Of a DNA stretch of 64,000 nt, positions 1 to 8,660 are shown piece by piece. This stretch comes from Bacteroidota bacterium. GTDB lineage: Bacteria; Bacteroidota; Bacteroidia; Bacteroidales; UBA10428. The stretch lies in NCBI GenBank assembly GCA_023442525.1, contig JAEZZA010000031.1:434001-498000 (forward strand). Reading direction: 5' to 3'. The notes beneath the pieces were generated by a model. The model had not been told where the DNA came from, searched no databases, and worked only from the letters and a program-made list of their open reading frames with translations. Position numbers and translations under genes: made by a program. Numbering within the stretch: position 1 is the stretch's first letter; every line of letters starts with the position of its first letter.

Positions 1-100
1 GCAATTAACCTCGATGCCGTTTCCGTGATATTACCGCTGAATAAAATAGCCTCTCATGTTAACACACGGCTAAAAGCCTGATGTGTCAGATAGATCATGG
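1..100. other. Window edge with no gene recognised
   Basis: No open frame or RNA gene is recognisable in the first 100 bases. The stretch lies downstream of the PHP gene on the minus strand. Confidence 0.4.
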
Positions 101-988
101 TCAGCACAACAACTCTTCCACGCTCTCCTTCAGATATGCCGAATAAGTATCGACCATTTTATAGCATCCCAGTTGAATGGATGGTTTGGTTTTTCCGTGA
201 AAATCACTGCCTGCCGTAATGAGAATGTTCTTCTTAACGGCAAGCTCAGAAAAAAACCCTATTTGTTCCTGTGAATGGTAATTGTTGAATACTTCAATTC
301 CTTTTGCACCACCTTTCAGCAATTCCTCCACTACCTCTTCCCTGCCCCTGAAATTCAGTCCGGGATGGGCAATAACCGGAATACCTGCATTACTCAATAT
401 CAAATCAATGGCATCTACATATTTCATAAAAGCGACTTCCACATGTGCCGGCTTACCCTGAGCGAAAAAATCAAGGTAAAAATTCAGGTAAGGATTGTCG
501 CTTCTTTCACCACCGTTGCGGTAAGGATCCATCTGCCTGATGTCGTTGTATTTTTCATCATTTAACAGAACTTCGGCAATGAGTTCGCCACTGGGTGGCT
601 GGTCTCCGGCTTTTTCGAGGACTTCCGCCGGATTAACCTCAATACCCAGCTTATGCAGATTCACAATCATCTGGCTGAAAGCTCCCATGATTTTCGTGGT
701 GTAATCTATCTCCAGGTTCCCGAAATCTTTCGATTGCCAGTTAATATTATAGCCGATTACATGTAAATCAGTACCCCTGTAATTGCAGTCGATCTCAACC
801 CCTGGAATAACCTTAATCCTCTTTGAAAGGCCTTCTGATAAGGCCTCCGGTATTGCTTTTACCAGGTTGTGGTCGGTGATTGAAATGATATCCAGACCGG
901 ATTCCTTACAACCGCTTATAATTTGTGAAACATTCAGATCGCCATCCAAACTGTATGAACTGTGTATATGAAGATCGGCTTTTACCAT
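101..988 (-). CDS. PHP-domain metal-dependent phosphoesterase
   Basis: This is a cytoplasmic PHP-family protein of about 295 aa. The metal-binding set of the family is visible in order: HIHSSYS near the N-terminus, ITDHN, GVEID, IAHPG and SDFHG near the C-terminus. Family members hydrolyse phosphoesters (histidinol phosphatase, 3'-5' exonuclease or AMP phosphatase types), and the substrate cannot be chosen from the sequence. The ATG at 988 is preferred to an upstream possibility at 1030 because the conserved fold begins at once with MVKADLHIH. The gene lies downstream of clpP on the same strand, separated by a short tandem repeat. Confidence 0.85.
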   Translation of the reverse strand: MVKADLHIHSSYSLDGDLNVSQIISGCKESGLDIISITDHNLVKAIPEALSEGLSKRIKVIPGVEIDCNYRGTDLHVIGYNINWQSKDFGNLEIDYTTKIMGAFSQMIVNLHKLGIEVNPAEVLEKAGDQPPSGELIAEVLLNDEKYNDIRQMDPYRNGGERSDNPYLNFYLDFFAQGKPAHVEVAFMKYVDAIDLILSNAGIPVIAHPGLNFRGREEVVEELLKGGAKGIEVFNNYHSQEQIGFFSELAVKKNILITAGSDFHGKTKPSIQLGCYKMVDTYSAYLKESVEELLC

Positions 989-1040
989 AATAATTGTTTG
1001 AGTATTTGAAATTGCTTGAAATTGTTTCAAACTCCTTTTT

Positions 1041-1087
1041 CAAACTTCTTCTTCAAACTTCTTCTTCAAACTTCACTTCAAACTTCT
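1041..1087. repeat. Short tandem repeat, 12-13 bp unit
   Basis: Four copies of a CAAACTTCTTCTT-like unit (the last ones shortened) fill the gap between the clpP stop codon and the PHP gene. It is one of several different intergenic tandem arrays in this window. Confidence 0.8.
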
Positions 1088-1089
1088 TT

Positions 1090-1707
1090 CTATACTTTCA
1101 TCGAATACACTTTGTCGACAATACCGTATGCGATGGATTCTTCAGCATTCATCCAGTAGTCACGGTCGAAATCTTTCAGAATCTTTTCAATCGGCTGATT
1201 ACAGTTTTCGGCAAGAATATTAGCTGCGATCTCCTTTGAGCGTATAATTTGCCGTGCATGGATAGCTATATCAGCTGCCTTTCCCTGCAGATAACCCATG
1301 CTGGGTTGATGAATGAGAACTTCTCCGAGGGGGAAAATGTATCGTTGGCCCTTTTCACCTGCTGAAAGCAAAAGAGAACCCATTGAAGCAGCCAGTCCCA
1401 TACACACAGTCGAAACGGGCGAGGTTATTAGTTTCATTGTATCCAGTATTGAATAACCCGAGGTGATTACACCGCCCGGGCTATTTATATAAAAAGTTAT
1501 TGGCTTTCCGGGGGCAATGGATTCAAGGTAGAGGAGTTTGCTTACAATGCTTTCGGCCGATTGGTCGTCCACCTCTCCCCACAGGAAAATTTTCCGTTGT
1601 TCTAAAAACTTCTGTTCAATAAGCCTTTGTGTTGAAACGGGTTTGTCGTTTTTGCCGTTTCCAGGTTCGTTTTGCGAAAAATAGTTTCTCATAGGTTGAA
1701 GTTTCAT
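1090..1707 (-). CDS. clpP: ClpP-family serine protease subunit
   Basis: This 205-aa protein is a ClpP peptidase subunit, the proteolytic chamber that works with a Clp/Hsp100 ATPase. The catalytic triad is visible: Ser108 in GLAASMGS, His133 in IHQPSMG, and an Asp (about 184) in the DRDYWM stretch. The length is normal for the family. No clpX or tig gene is next to it, so this may be a second, stand-alone ClpP paralogue rather than the main clpP-clpX copy; that is an inference from context only. The N-terminal 25 residues are variable and could be processed. Confidence 0.88.
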   Translation of the reverse strand: MKLQPMRNYFSQNEPGNGKNDKPVSTQRLIEQKFLEQRKIFLWGEVDDQSAESIVSKLLYLESIAPGKPITFYINSPGGVITSGYSILDTMKLITSPVSTVCMGLAASMGSLLLSAGEKGQRYIFPLGEVLIHQPSMGYLQGKAADIAIHARQIIRSKEIAANILAENCNQPIEKILKDFDRDYWMNAEESIAYGIVDKVYSMKV

Positions 1708-1928
1708 GTATGTATATTGCTGATAAAGTTAAGCTAAAATGAAAAAATTTGCCGGGATTGTTTGATAGAGTTTGATAAGGTTTGAGATTGTTTTTAACTA
1801 TTCAAACAACCTCAAACAACATCAAACGCGGAGCGAAGCGGAGCGATCAAACCTGCCTTCGCTTGGCCAAACCCGATGGCAGGTAGGCACGAAGCAAATT
1901 AGTATAATCAGTATTTTTTTCTATTTTT
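1708..1928. repeat. Intergenic region with TTTGATA-type repeats and a GC-rich dispersed repeat
   Basis: The 220-bp gap between divergent clpP and the sigma factor gene holds runs of TTTGATA/CAAAC-type units in both orientations (about 1761-1830). A GC-rich stretch reading CGCGGAGCGAAGCGGAGC follows near 1828-1845. Related copies of the GC-rich stretch occur near 13671-13692 and 46067-46090. Confidence 0.6.
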
Positions 1929-2489
1929 ATGATCAGAAGCTATGACGAGATGAGTATTCCAGAATTTGCTGATGAAAGCTTGTTCGATCGCTTTTTTACC
2001 TGCCACCATTCCAGGATGGTATTGTATGCTGAGAAATTCACAGAAGATACCGAAACTGCAAGGGATATTGTCCAGGAAGTTTTCCTGAAAACATGGGAAA
2101 ACAGGGATAAGATCTCAATCAATTCAAGCCTGTTGTCCTACCTTTATGTCGCCATAAGAAACCGCTGTGCCAGTTTTATACGGCAGAAAGCGTTGTCGGA
2201 AAAATTTACCTCACAGGTTGAATCTGAAATGAATCAGCTTGAAATTGACTTTTATTCCTCAGAGGAAGAACAACATCTTCTTATTTACGAGAAGGAAACC
2301 GGAGAGACAATCCGCAAAACTATCAGTGAACTTCCGGAGAAATGCCGTGAAATATTTGAATTATCGCGTTATCAGGGAATGAAAAGCAGTGAAATAGCGC
2401 AAAAACTGAATATTTCTGTTCGCACAGTGGAGACTCAGATTTACAGGGCTCTTAAACATTTGAAAGAAAGACTTTTAAATAATAATTAA
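1929..2489 (+). CDS. ECF-type RNA polymerase sigma factor
   Basis: This 186-aa protein is an extracytoplasmic-function sigma-70 factor of the large Bacteroidetes family tied to SusC/SusD loci. Region 2 lies around residues 20-95 (DIVQEVFLKTWENRD stretch). Region 4 lies around 125-180, with a helix-turn-helix in SSEIAQKLNISVRTVETQI. It is followed 63 bp later by a FecR-type anti-sigma factor and then SusC/SusD genes. The expected role is to direct transcription of the transport locus once the anti-sigma factor releases it. No kinase or two-component regulator accompanies it. Confidence 0.93.
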   Translation: MIRSYDEMSIPEFADESLFDRFFTCHHSRMVLYAEKFTEDTETARDIVQEVFLKTWENRDKISINSSLLSYLYVAIRNRCASFIRQKALSEKFTSQVESEMNQLEIDFYSSEEEQHLLIYEKETGETIRKTISELPEKCREIFELSRYQGMKSSEIAQKLNISVRTVETQIYRALKHLKERLLNNN

Positions 2490-2552
2490 TTTTTTTTTAA
2501 TAGATTGTAAGTACAAGACCCGGTTTAAACGACCTAATAATAGCTGAATGTC

Positions 2553-3662
2553 ATGGCTGAAAAAATAAAAGAAATAGACCGGATAATTGTAAGATACCTG
2601 CTGAATGAAGCGGATCCAGCGGAAAAGGTATATCTTCTCAACTGGTTGAAAGAAGATATTTCGAACAGGCAGTTTTTCTTTTCATTAAAGGATATTTGGG
2701 AAAATTCACAAATAGATATTGCGGGGAAGATAAAAACAAATGAGTCGCTTAAAGCTCTGAAGGAGAAAATCGGAAGTAACAGCAACCATCTGAGCGTGAC
2801 CGCCAGGCGATCAATATTTTATCATGTATTGAAATATGCAGCTGTTCTACTTTGTCTTTCCATTCTGGGAATAACTGCCTTCTTGTTTACACAGAAAAAA
2901 CAGGATACAGCCCCTCAGGTTAGTTATAATGAAATCCTCACTGAAAACGGACAGAAAAAAGAAATCACCTTGCCCGACGGAACCAGGGTCTGGTTGAACA
3001 GCGGAACTGCATTCATGTACCCCGACAACTACGGTAAAACAAACCGTGAAGTTTACCTTACAGGAGAAGCCTATTTTGAAGTTACCCGTGTTGAATCGCA
3101 GACATTCATTGTGAGAGCAGGAGATGTTATAATTAAGGTGCTCGGAACCAGCTTCAATGTGAATTGCTACCCAGATAATAAAATGGTTGAAACTACCGTT
3201 ATATCCGGTGTTGTAAGTATCGAGAACACAAGTGAGAATAATGAAAATGAAGTTGTTATTCTCAACAAACATGAAAAAGGAACTTATCTGATAGATCAGC
3301 AGAAAATGCTGGTCGAAAAGACCCCCCTGCATAATCCTCCCAGGCCTCTGGCTGTAAAAAAGATTTCCCTCACCGACGAGGAAACAGCACACATTGCATC
3401 ATGGAAAGATCAAACCCTTAGCTTTAATAATGAAACGCTCGAGGAAATGTCGGTAAAACTGCAGCGTTGGTTTAACGTTACCGTAAACATTAAAGACGAA
3501 AGTCTGAAACAATACAGGTACAAAGGAAAATTCGAGAATGTAAGGAGCGTTATCCAGGTTCTTGAAGTGGTTAAACTGGCAACACCCATTACCTATGAGT
3601 ACAATGAGAAAACAAAAGTGATTACTATTAAGGAATTAAAGAGACCAACTGAACCAAACTGA
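2553..3662 (+). CDS. FecR-family anti-sigma factor with DUF4974 domain
   Basis: This 369-aa inner-membrane protein has a cytoplasmic N-terminal arm of about 90 residues that would bind the sigma factor. One membrane segment (about 93-112) follows, then a periplasmic FecR domain (about 130-235, with LPDGTRVWLNSG and GEAYFEV), and a C-terminal DUF4974 domain (about 285-360, including LSFNNETLEEMSVKLQRWFNV). In known Fec-type systems the periplasmic part contacts the STN domain of an outer-membrane receptor. Here the next SusC lacks an STN domain, while the second SusC (8661 onward) has one, so the latter is the likelier signalling partner. Confidence 0.93.
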   Translation: MAEKIKEIDRIIVRYLLNEADPAEKVYLLNWLKEDISNRQFFFSLKDIWENSQIDIAGKIKTNESLKALKEKIGSNSNHLSVTARRSIFYHVLKYAAVLLCLSILGITAFLFTQKKQDTAPQVSYNEILTENGQKKEITLPDGTRVWLNSGTAFMYPDNYGKTNREVYLTGEAYFEVTRVESQTFIVRAGDVIIKVLGTSFNVNCYPDNKMVETTVISGVVSIENTSENNENEVVILNKHEKGTYLIDQQKMLVEKTPLHNPPRPLAVKKISLTDEETAHIASWKDQTLSFNNETLEEMSVKLQRWFNVTVNIKDESLKQYRYKGKFENVRSVIQVLEVVKLATPITYEYNEKTKVITIKELKRPTEPN

Positions 3663-3677
3663 TTATTAACTAAAACC

Positions 3678-3747
3678 ATTAGCCTATGATGTATATTCCT
3701 TGTCATGCTTCTACGTAAATAACAGTATAATACTGTTTTAGGCTAAT
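3678..3747 (+). promoter_or_regulatory. Nested inverted repeats in the fecR-susC leader
   Basis: A perfect 9-bp inverted repeat, ATTAGCCTA (3678-3686) and TAGGCTAAT (3739-3747), encloses a second palindrome AACAGTAT-A-ATACTGTT (3721-3737). In RNA this could form a branched structure between the anti-sigma gene and susC. There is no U-run after it, so a simple terminator is unlikely. It could be an operator, an attenuator or an RNA-processing site. Confidence 0.55.
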
Positions 3748-3771
3748 TCTGTTTATTTTATCCAAATTTCG

Positions 3772-3785
3772 CCGGAGAAATCCGG
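3772..3785 (+). promoter_or_regulatory. CCGGA-GAAA-TCCGG hairpin upstream of susC
   Basis: A 5-bp GC-rich stem closed by a GNRA-type GAAA tetraloop ends 28 bases before the susC start codon. Its position in the 5' untranslated region suggests an mRNA stability or translation-control element. This is inference from shape only. Confidence 0.5.
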
Positions 3786-3813
3786 TAAATTATTAATTTA
3801 AAAACCTTAACCT

Positions 3814-6800
3814 ATGCAAAACAAATTTGCAAGTGGAATTTCTTTGTACGGTGACTTCAGAAGAAGACTTTCCAACCTATTGAAAATCTCCGCTTTATTT
3901 GTAATCGCAACAGTCTTCAGCTATTCGGCTGTTGCAGCAGAGGCAGCTGCGGTTGCCCAAAAGATCAAAGTTACGGGTACGGTTCTTTCATCGGAAGATA
4001 ATTCGCCGTTACCCGGTGTTAACATCCGTATTGCCGGAACCAACAGTGGTACCACAACCGATCTTGATGGTAAATATTCAATTGAATTGGACGATGCCGG
4101 TGCAACATTGATTTTTTCCTACATCGGTTATGTTACTGAAGAAATTGCTGTTGCAGGCAGATCGGTGATTGACGTTGCTCTTATACCCGATATTTCCCGT
4201 TTGGAAGAAGTAGTGGTAATTGGCTATGGATCGACAGCAAAGAAGAATGTGGCCAGTGCAACTGCTGCACTTAAGAGTGACGACGTCGTTGGTTTGTCAA
4301 CGAATGATATTCGCCAGACAATGCAGGGTAAGATTGCCGGTGTTCAGGTAACTAATAACAATGGTGATCCTGGTTCGGGAGCAAAGATTGTGATCAGAGG
4401 ATCGGGTTCATTCTCCAATATTGAACCTCTATATGTTATCGATGGAATTCAGGGTGGTGATTTGAACTCTATTTCTCCGCAAAACATCGAAACCATTACA
4501 ATCCTGAAAGATGCTTCGACAACCGCTATTTACGGTTCAGCTGCTGCCAATGGTGTTGTTATCATAACAACTAAATCGGGTCAAAGAGGTAACGTAAAGG
4601 TATCCTATAACGGATCTGTAGGGTTAGCCCAGGTTCCTAAACGTCTGGATATGCTCAACGCAGCACAGTATGTTGACCTGGTTAAAGACATTCAGGCTTC
4701 AAATGGAGAACCTATTACTCCGAAGCTTCAATCTGGAGACGTTCTGGTGGACAGAACCGATTGGCAGGAAGAAGTGTTTCAGAATGCATTGGTGAACCAG
4801 CACGATCTGATCATAAGCGGTGGTACCGAAAAAGTAACCTATGCTTTTTCAGCTGCTTATCAAAATGAAGGATCCACTGTTATTGACAGGAACTTCCAGC
4901 GGGCAAATGTTGGTGCAAAGTTCACTGAAAAACTCCTGAACGACAGGGTACGATTAAGTCAGAACTTAAGAATACGTCATGACATACGTACCGGTAACCT
5001 TGCCAATTTCAACGATGCTTTAAGAATGCCTCCTTATGTTCCGGTAAAAGATCCCAATGTATTGGGTGGTTTCGGACGTGCTGATAAGGTAGAGGACTTA
5101 AACGATGCCAATAACCCCTGGAATACGGTTAAGAACAGTAATTATCAAAGCCGTGACCTGAATATGAACTTGGATTTGGGCGCAGAAATTGATATTATTC
5201 GCGGATTAACATTTAAAACTCAGGGTAGATTGTCAGCAAGCAACTATCATGATTATTCGTTCAATTACCCGAACCATGGAGGAAACTACCTTAAGACTAC
5301 TTCCGATATGACTGAAAGCTTCAATTACCGCTATGGTATATTGTTGGAAAACTTCTTCAACTATGCCAAAGTATTCGGTAATCATGATATAAGCGCAACT
5401 TTAGGTAATACCTGGGGACCGGGCTCCATCTATCAGAGTTTGAATGTTGCAAGTTCTGATTATACAAGCGACGCTATAGAGAATATTAAACTTGCGAACA
5501 CAAAATCAATTACCGATTCGGATTTGAATAGCCAGAAGGCCAGGTTATCATACTTTGGACGTTTAGGTTATACCTTTAAAGAAAAGTATGTTATCAATGC
5601 CAGCCTCAGGAAAGACGGAACCAGTGTATTTGGTGAGAAAAACAGGTGGGGAACTTTCTATGGTATAGGTGTTGCCTGGTCTGTCTCAAAGGAAAACTTC
5701 ATGAGTAATCTTCCCTCAATTTCAAATCTGAAACTGAGAGCCAGCTATGGAGAAACAGGAAATGATAATATTCCGCCATTCCTCACAGTAGCAACTGTAT
5801 GGAAAGGAGATGCCAATAATATAGTGTATTCCTTTGGCGATGATGGAACAACGTTCCATTACGGATCCACTATCAACAGCATGCCCAATCCTTACCTGCT
5901 TTGGGAAGAAACCGCCCAGCTTGATTTCGGATTCGATTTGGGTTTATTAAATAACAGGATTGAATTTGTATTTGACTATTTCACTCGGAATAACGAAGAC
6001 CTGTTAATTGAGACTCAATTGCCTCTGACCACTGGTCTGGGTCTGCCCGGTCAGGTAGGAACACAATGGGTAAATGCTGCCAGCATGAAGAATAGAGGAT
6101 TCGAAACTGCCATTACTTACAATCATCATGGTGCATTAGTTAACTGGGATCTGTCGGTTAACGCAACATATAACGTGAACGAAGTTACTGCCTTAGGTAC
6201 AATTGACGATACTCCGATTATGTACGGTGAGATTATGGCAGGTGTAGGAAACACAACAAGGACCGATATCGGACATCCTCTTGCTTCCTATTATGGATAT
6301 GTATTTGACAAAGTAGTGAGCAGCCAGGCTGAACTCGATGCTCTGAATGCAAAAGCAGCTGATGCAACGAATGGTGAGGTAACCGAGTATAAAGTTGGTT
6401 TGAAACCCGGTGACCGTGTATGGAAAGATATCGACGGTAACGGATATATCGATGACAGAGACCGTACCTACATTGGCAATCCCGCACCAAAATGGCAGTA
6501 TGGCGCTGTATTTAATGCAACATACAAGAATCTTGACTTCTCGTTACTTATCCATGGTTTGGCAAACGTTGACGTAGTAAATGGATCAAGATACTGGTGG
6601 GAAGGAATGTCAAAACCGTTCAATAATACAACCACAGTTCTGAGAAGATGGAAACAGGATGGTGATGTTACCGATATACCAAGAGCCGGACAGAACTCAG
6701 GTTCAAACCTCGTTTTCTCCGACTGGTATGTTGAAAAAGGAGATTACCTGAGAGTCAAGAACGTATCGTTAGGATACACAATTCCAGCTGCTAAGTCTGT

Positions 6801-6990
6801 AATTGAAAAATTGAGGATTTATGTCGCAGTTCAGAATGCTCTCACTTTCACCAAATATTCCGGCTACGATCCTGAAATATCTTCAGACAGTCCGAATGAT
6901 CCAAGGAATTTCATATTCCATCGCGGCGTGGACTTATACAATCGTCCTAATCCCCGTATTTACAGGTTAGGATTACAAATTAACTTTTAA
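3814..6990 (+). CDS. SusC/RagA-family TonB-dependent outer-membrane transporter (no STN domain)
   Basis: This 1058-aa transporter imports oligosaccharides across the outer membrane as a SusC-SusD complex energised by TonB. It has a long signal peptide (about 1-45), a carboxypeptidase-D-like beta-sandwich (about 52-125), the SusC signature EEVVVIGYG, a plug domain (about 140-255, with LYVIDGIQGG and ILKDASTTAIYGS) and a 22-stranded barrel ending in a C-terminal Phe. A DIDGNGYIDDRDRT loop typical of SusC is present. SusD follows after 10 bp. It lacks the STN signalling domain even though it sits directly behind the sigma/anti-sigma genes. Confidence 0.95.
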   Translation: MQNKFASGISLYGDFRRRLSNLLKISALFVIATVFSYSAVAAEAAAVAQKIKVTGTVLSSEDNSPLPGVNIRIAGTNSGTTTDLDGKYSIELDDAGATLIFSYIGYVTEEIAVAGRSVIDVALIPDISRLEEVVVIGYGSTAKKNVASATAALKSDDVVGLSTNDIRQTMQGKIAGVQVTNNNGDPGSGAKIVIRGSGSFSNIEPLYVIDGIQGGDLNSISPQNIETITILKDASTTAIYGSAAANGVVIITTKSGQRGNVKVSYNGSVGLAQVPKRLDMLNAAQYVDLVKDIQASNGEPITPKLQSGDVLVDRTDWQEEVFQNALVNQHDLIISGGTEKVTYAFSAAYQNEGSTVIDRNFQRANVGAKFTEKLLNDRVRLSQNLRIRHDIRTGNLANFNDALRMPPYVPVKDPNVLGGFGRADKVEDLNDANNPWNTVKNSNYQSRDLNMNLDLGAEIDIIRGLTFKTQGRLSASNYHDYSFNYPNHGGNYLKTTSDMTESFNYRYGILLENFFNYAKVFGNHDISATLGNTWGPGSIYQSLNVASSDYTSDAIENIKLANTKSITDSDLNSQKARLSYFGRLGYTFKEKYVINASLRKDGTSVFGEKNRWGTFYGIGVAWSVSKENFMSNLPSISNLKLRASYGETGNDNIPPFLTVATVWKGDANNIVYSFGDDGTTFHYGSTINSMPNPYLLWEETAQLDFGFDLGLLNNRIEFVFDYFTRNNEDLLIETQLPLTTGLGLPGQVGTQWVNAASMKNRGFETAITYNHHGALVNWDLSVNATYNVNEVTALGTIDDTPIMYGEIMAGVGNTTRTDIGHPLASYYGYVFDKVVSSQAELDALNAKAADATNGEVTEYKVGLKPGDRVWKDIDGNGYIDDRDRTYIGNPAPKWQYGAVFNATYKNLDFSLLIHGLANVDVVNGSRYWWEGMSKPFNNTTTVLRRWKQDGDVTDIPRAGQNSGSNLVFSDWYVEKGDYLRVKNVSLGYTIPAAKSVIEKLRIYVAVQNALTFTKYSGYDPEISSDSPNDPRNFIFHRGVDLYNRPNPRIYRLGLQINF

Positions 6991-7000
6991 ACTTTAACTT

Positions 7001-8563
7001 ATGAAAAGGAAACTATTTTATATTGGTTTAATTGCCTTATTTATAAGTGCCTGCAGCAAAGACTATCTGAATGTAAAAAATGAAAATGATTATGAGGGCG
7101 ATACGTTTTTTACTAATGCTGCGACACTGACGGAAGCATCAACGGCAATGTATTCTGCCCTGCTATTTCAGGGTTTATATGAGCGTGAATTCTATTACAT
7201 CTTCGATCTTTTCGGAAATGATGCAGATAAGAACTTCCCATTACAGGGATCTTTGCTCGATTTTCCATTATATACACACACTCCGAACAGCGCTGAATTG
7301 AACTATTTGTTCAATTCATGCTATAAGCTGGTCTTCAGAGCCAATTTCGTACTCGATGCACTGGAAAAATGGGCACCAACGGCACAAGCAGATATCGACC
7401 TGGCAGCAAGGATTTCAGGCGAAGCCAAATTTCTTAAAGCTTTAGGCTATTTCTGGCTTGTAACCTGTTATGGTGATGTTCCTTTGAAAACGACTCTTGC
7501 CGATCATTATGTTCTTCAATCACCAAGAGATCCTAAGGACGCTATATGGGCTCATATAGAAGAATGCCTTGTTGATGCTATTGACCTCCTGCCTGTTTCT
7601 TATCCTGCTGAAAACTATGGAAGAGCAACCAAGGGTGCAGCAGTTGGACTTTTGGGGAAAGTGTATTTGTATCAGAAGAGATACGATGATGCAATTGACC
7701 AGTTCATTGCTCTCGGCCAGGCTCCATTTGATTATGACCTTGCTTCCTCTCTGGATGATATGTTCATAAAAGATCTCAAAACCAAGGAGACTGTTTTTGC
7801 AGTGATGCACGGCTTATGGCAAGGTTGGGGTGTTGGAAATGCATACGGTATGTTCGGCGGACAGGAAACTTGGGGCGGATTGGTTACTCATTCAGGCCGT
7901 GCCATGGAATATGGATTTGCTGACTGGTGGAACGTTGTTGTATCTGACGCTCTCCTCGATGCATTTTCCTATGAGGATGAAAGCGGAAATCCATATATAG
8001 ATCCTCGTGCCAAACTCACTTACTATGACGATGGAACCTATGGCGGCGACACAATTTATTGTGAGTTATGTGAGGAAGGTCCGATCAGATACGATACGGT
8101 TATAACAACCGGTCTGGTATCATGGAGAAAATATGAATTATACGAAGAAAGGTCAGTCTATGGAAATCCGGACAGCCATATTAACAGCCAGGTTATCAGG
8201 TATGCCGATGTGCTTCTGATGTTGGCCGAGTGCTATATTGAGACTAACCAGGTTGATCTGGCATTACCTCTGATTAACAGGGTACGTGCTCGTTCGGGCG
8301 CTTATGAATATTCTACTCTGGGAACTCAGGATGAAGCACGTGCTAAACTGCGCCTGGAGCGTCAGATTGAGCTCGCAGGAGAACAGGTAAGGTACTTCGA
8401 TCTTGTACGCTGGGGAATTCTTAAAGAAACCATAAATGCCGAAAAAATGGCATCTGATGGTGTAGCTCCTGTGAAAGACTATCATGTTCTCTTCCCGATT
8501 CCGATGCAGGAAAGGGATGCCAACCCTGTACTCGACGCACAGATTAACAATAACTGGAATTAA
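7001..8563 (+). CDS. SusD/RagB-family glycan-binding outer-membrane lipoprotein
   Basis: This 520-aa lipoprotein has a signal peptide with lipobox FISAC (Cys about 18) and the SusD fold. Conserved family stretches include EAKFLKALGYFWLV, RYADVLLMLAECYIE, LINRVRARSG and RYFDLVRWG. It caps the SusC barrel at the cell surface and binds glycan. It is translationally close to susC (10-bp gap) and is followed by a strong terminator. It is clearly related along its whole length to the second SusD in this locus (12079-13632), so the two SusCD pairs look like a tandem duplication. Confidence 0.95.
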   Translation: MKRKLFYIGLIALFISACSKDYLNVKNENDYEGDTFFTNAATLTEASTAMYSALLFQGLYEREFYYIFDLFGNDADKNFPLQGSLLDFPLYTHTPNSAELNYLFNSCYKLVFRANFVLDALEKWAPTAQADIDLAARISGEAKFLKALGYFWLVTCYGDVPLKTTLADHYVLQSPRDPKDAIWAHIEECLVDAIDLLPVSYPAENYGRATKGAAVGLLGKVYLYQKRYDDAIDQFIALGQAPFDYDLASSLDDMFIKDLKTKETVFAVMHGLWQGWGVGNAYGMFGGQETWGGLVTHSGRAMEYGFADWWNVVVSDALLDAFSYEDESGNPYIDPRAKLTYYDDGTYGGDTIYCELCEEGPIRYDTVITTGLVSWRKYELYEERSVYGNPDSHINSQVIRYADVLLMLAECYIETNQVDLALPLINRVRARSGAYEYSTLGTQDEARAKLRLERQIELAGEQVRYFDLVRWGILKETINAEKMASDGVAPVKDYHVLFPIPMQERDANPVLDAQINNNWN

Positions 8564-8580
8564 TTTCAGACTCTTTACAA

Positions 8581-8610
8581 AAACCGCCTCAAAAGGGCGG
8601 TTTTTTTTTT
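8581..8610 (+). terminator. Rho-independent terminator after the first SusCD pair
   Basis: An 8-bp stem, AAACCGCC (8581-8588) with GGCGGTTT (8596-8603), and a 7-base loop is followed by an unbroken T run to about 8610. It separates the first and second SusCD pairs. Confidence 0.9.
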
Positions 8611-8660
8611 GTTTAATTGCCGGAAATTCCAGTAATTTTAAGGTTCGCAAAAACCGTGGA

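Noticed and set aside
8484..8660. N-terminal extension of the second SusC (59 codons upstream of the chosen start)
   Set aside because: It overlaps the end of susD and the terminator hairpin, has no signal peptide character, and the ATG at 8661 begins a good signal sequence.
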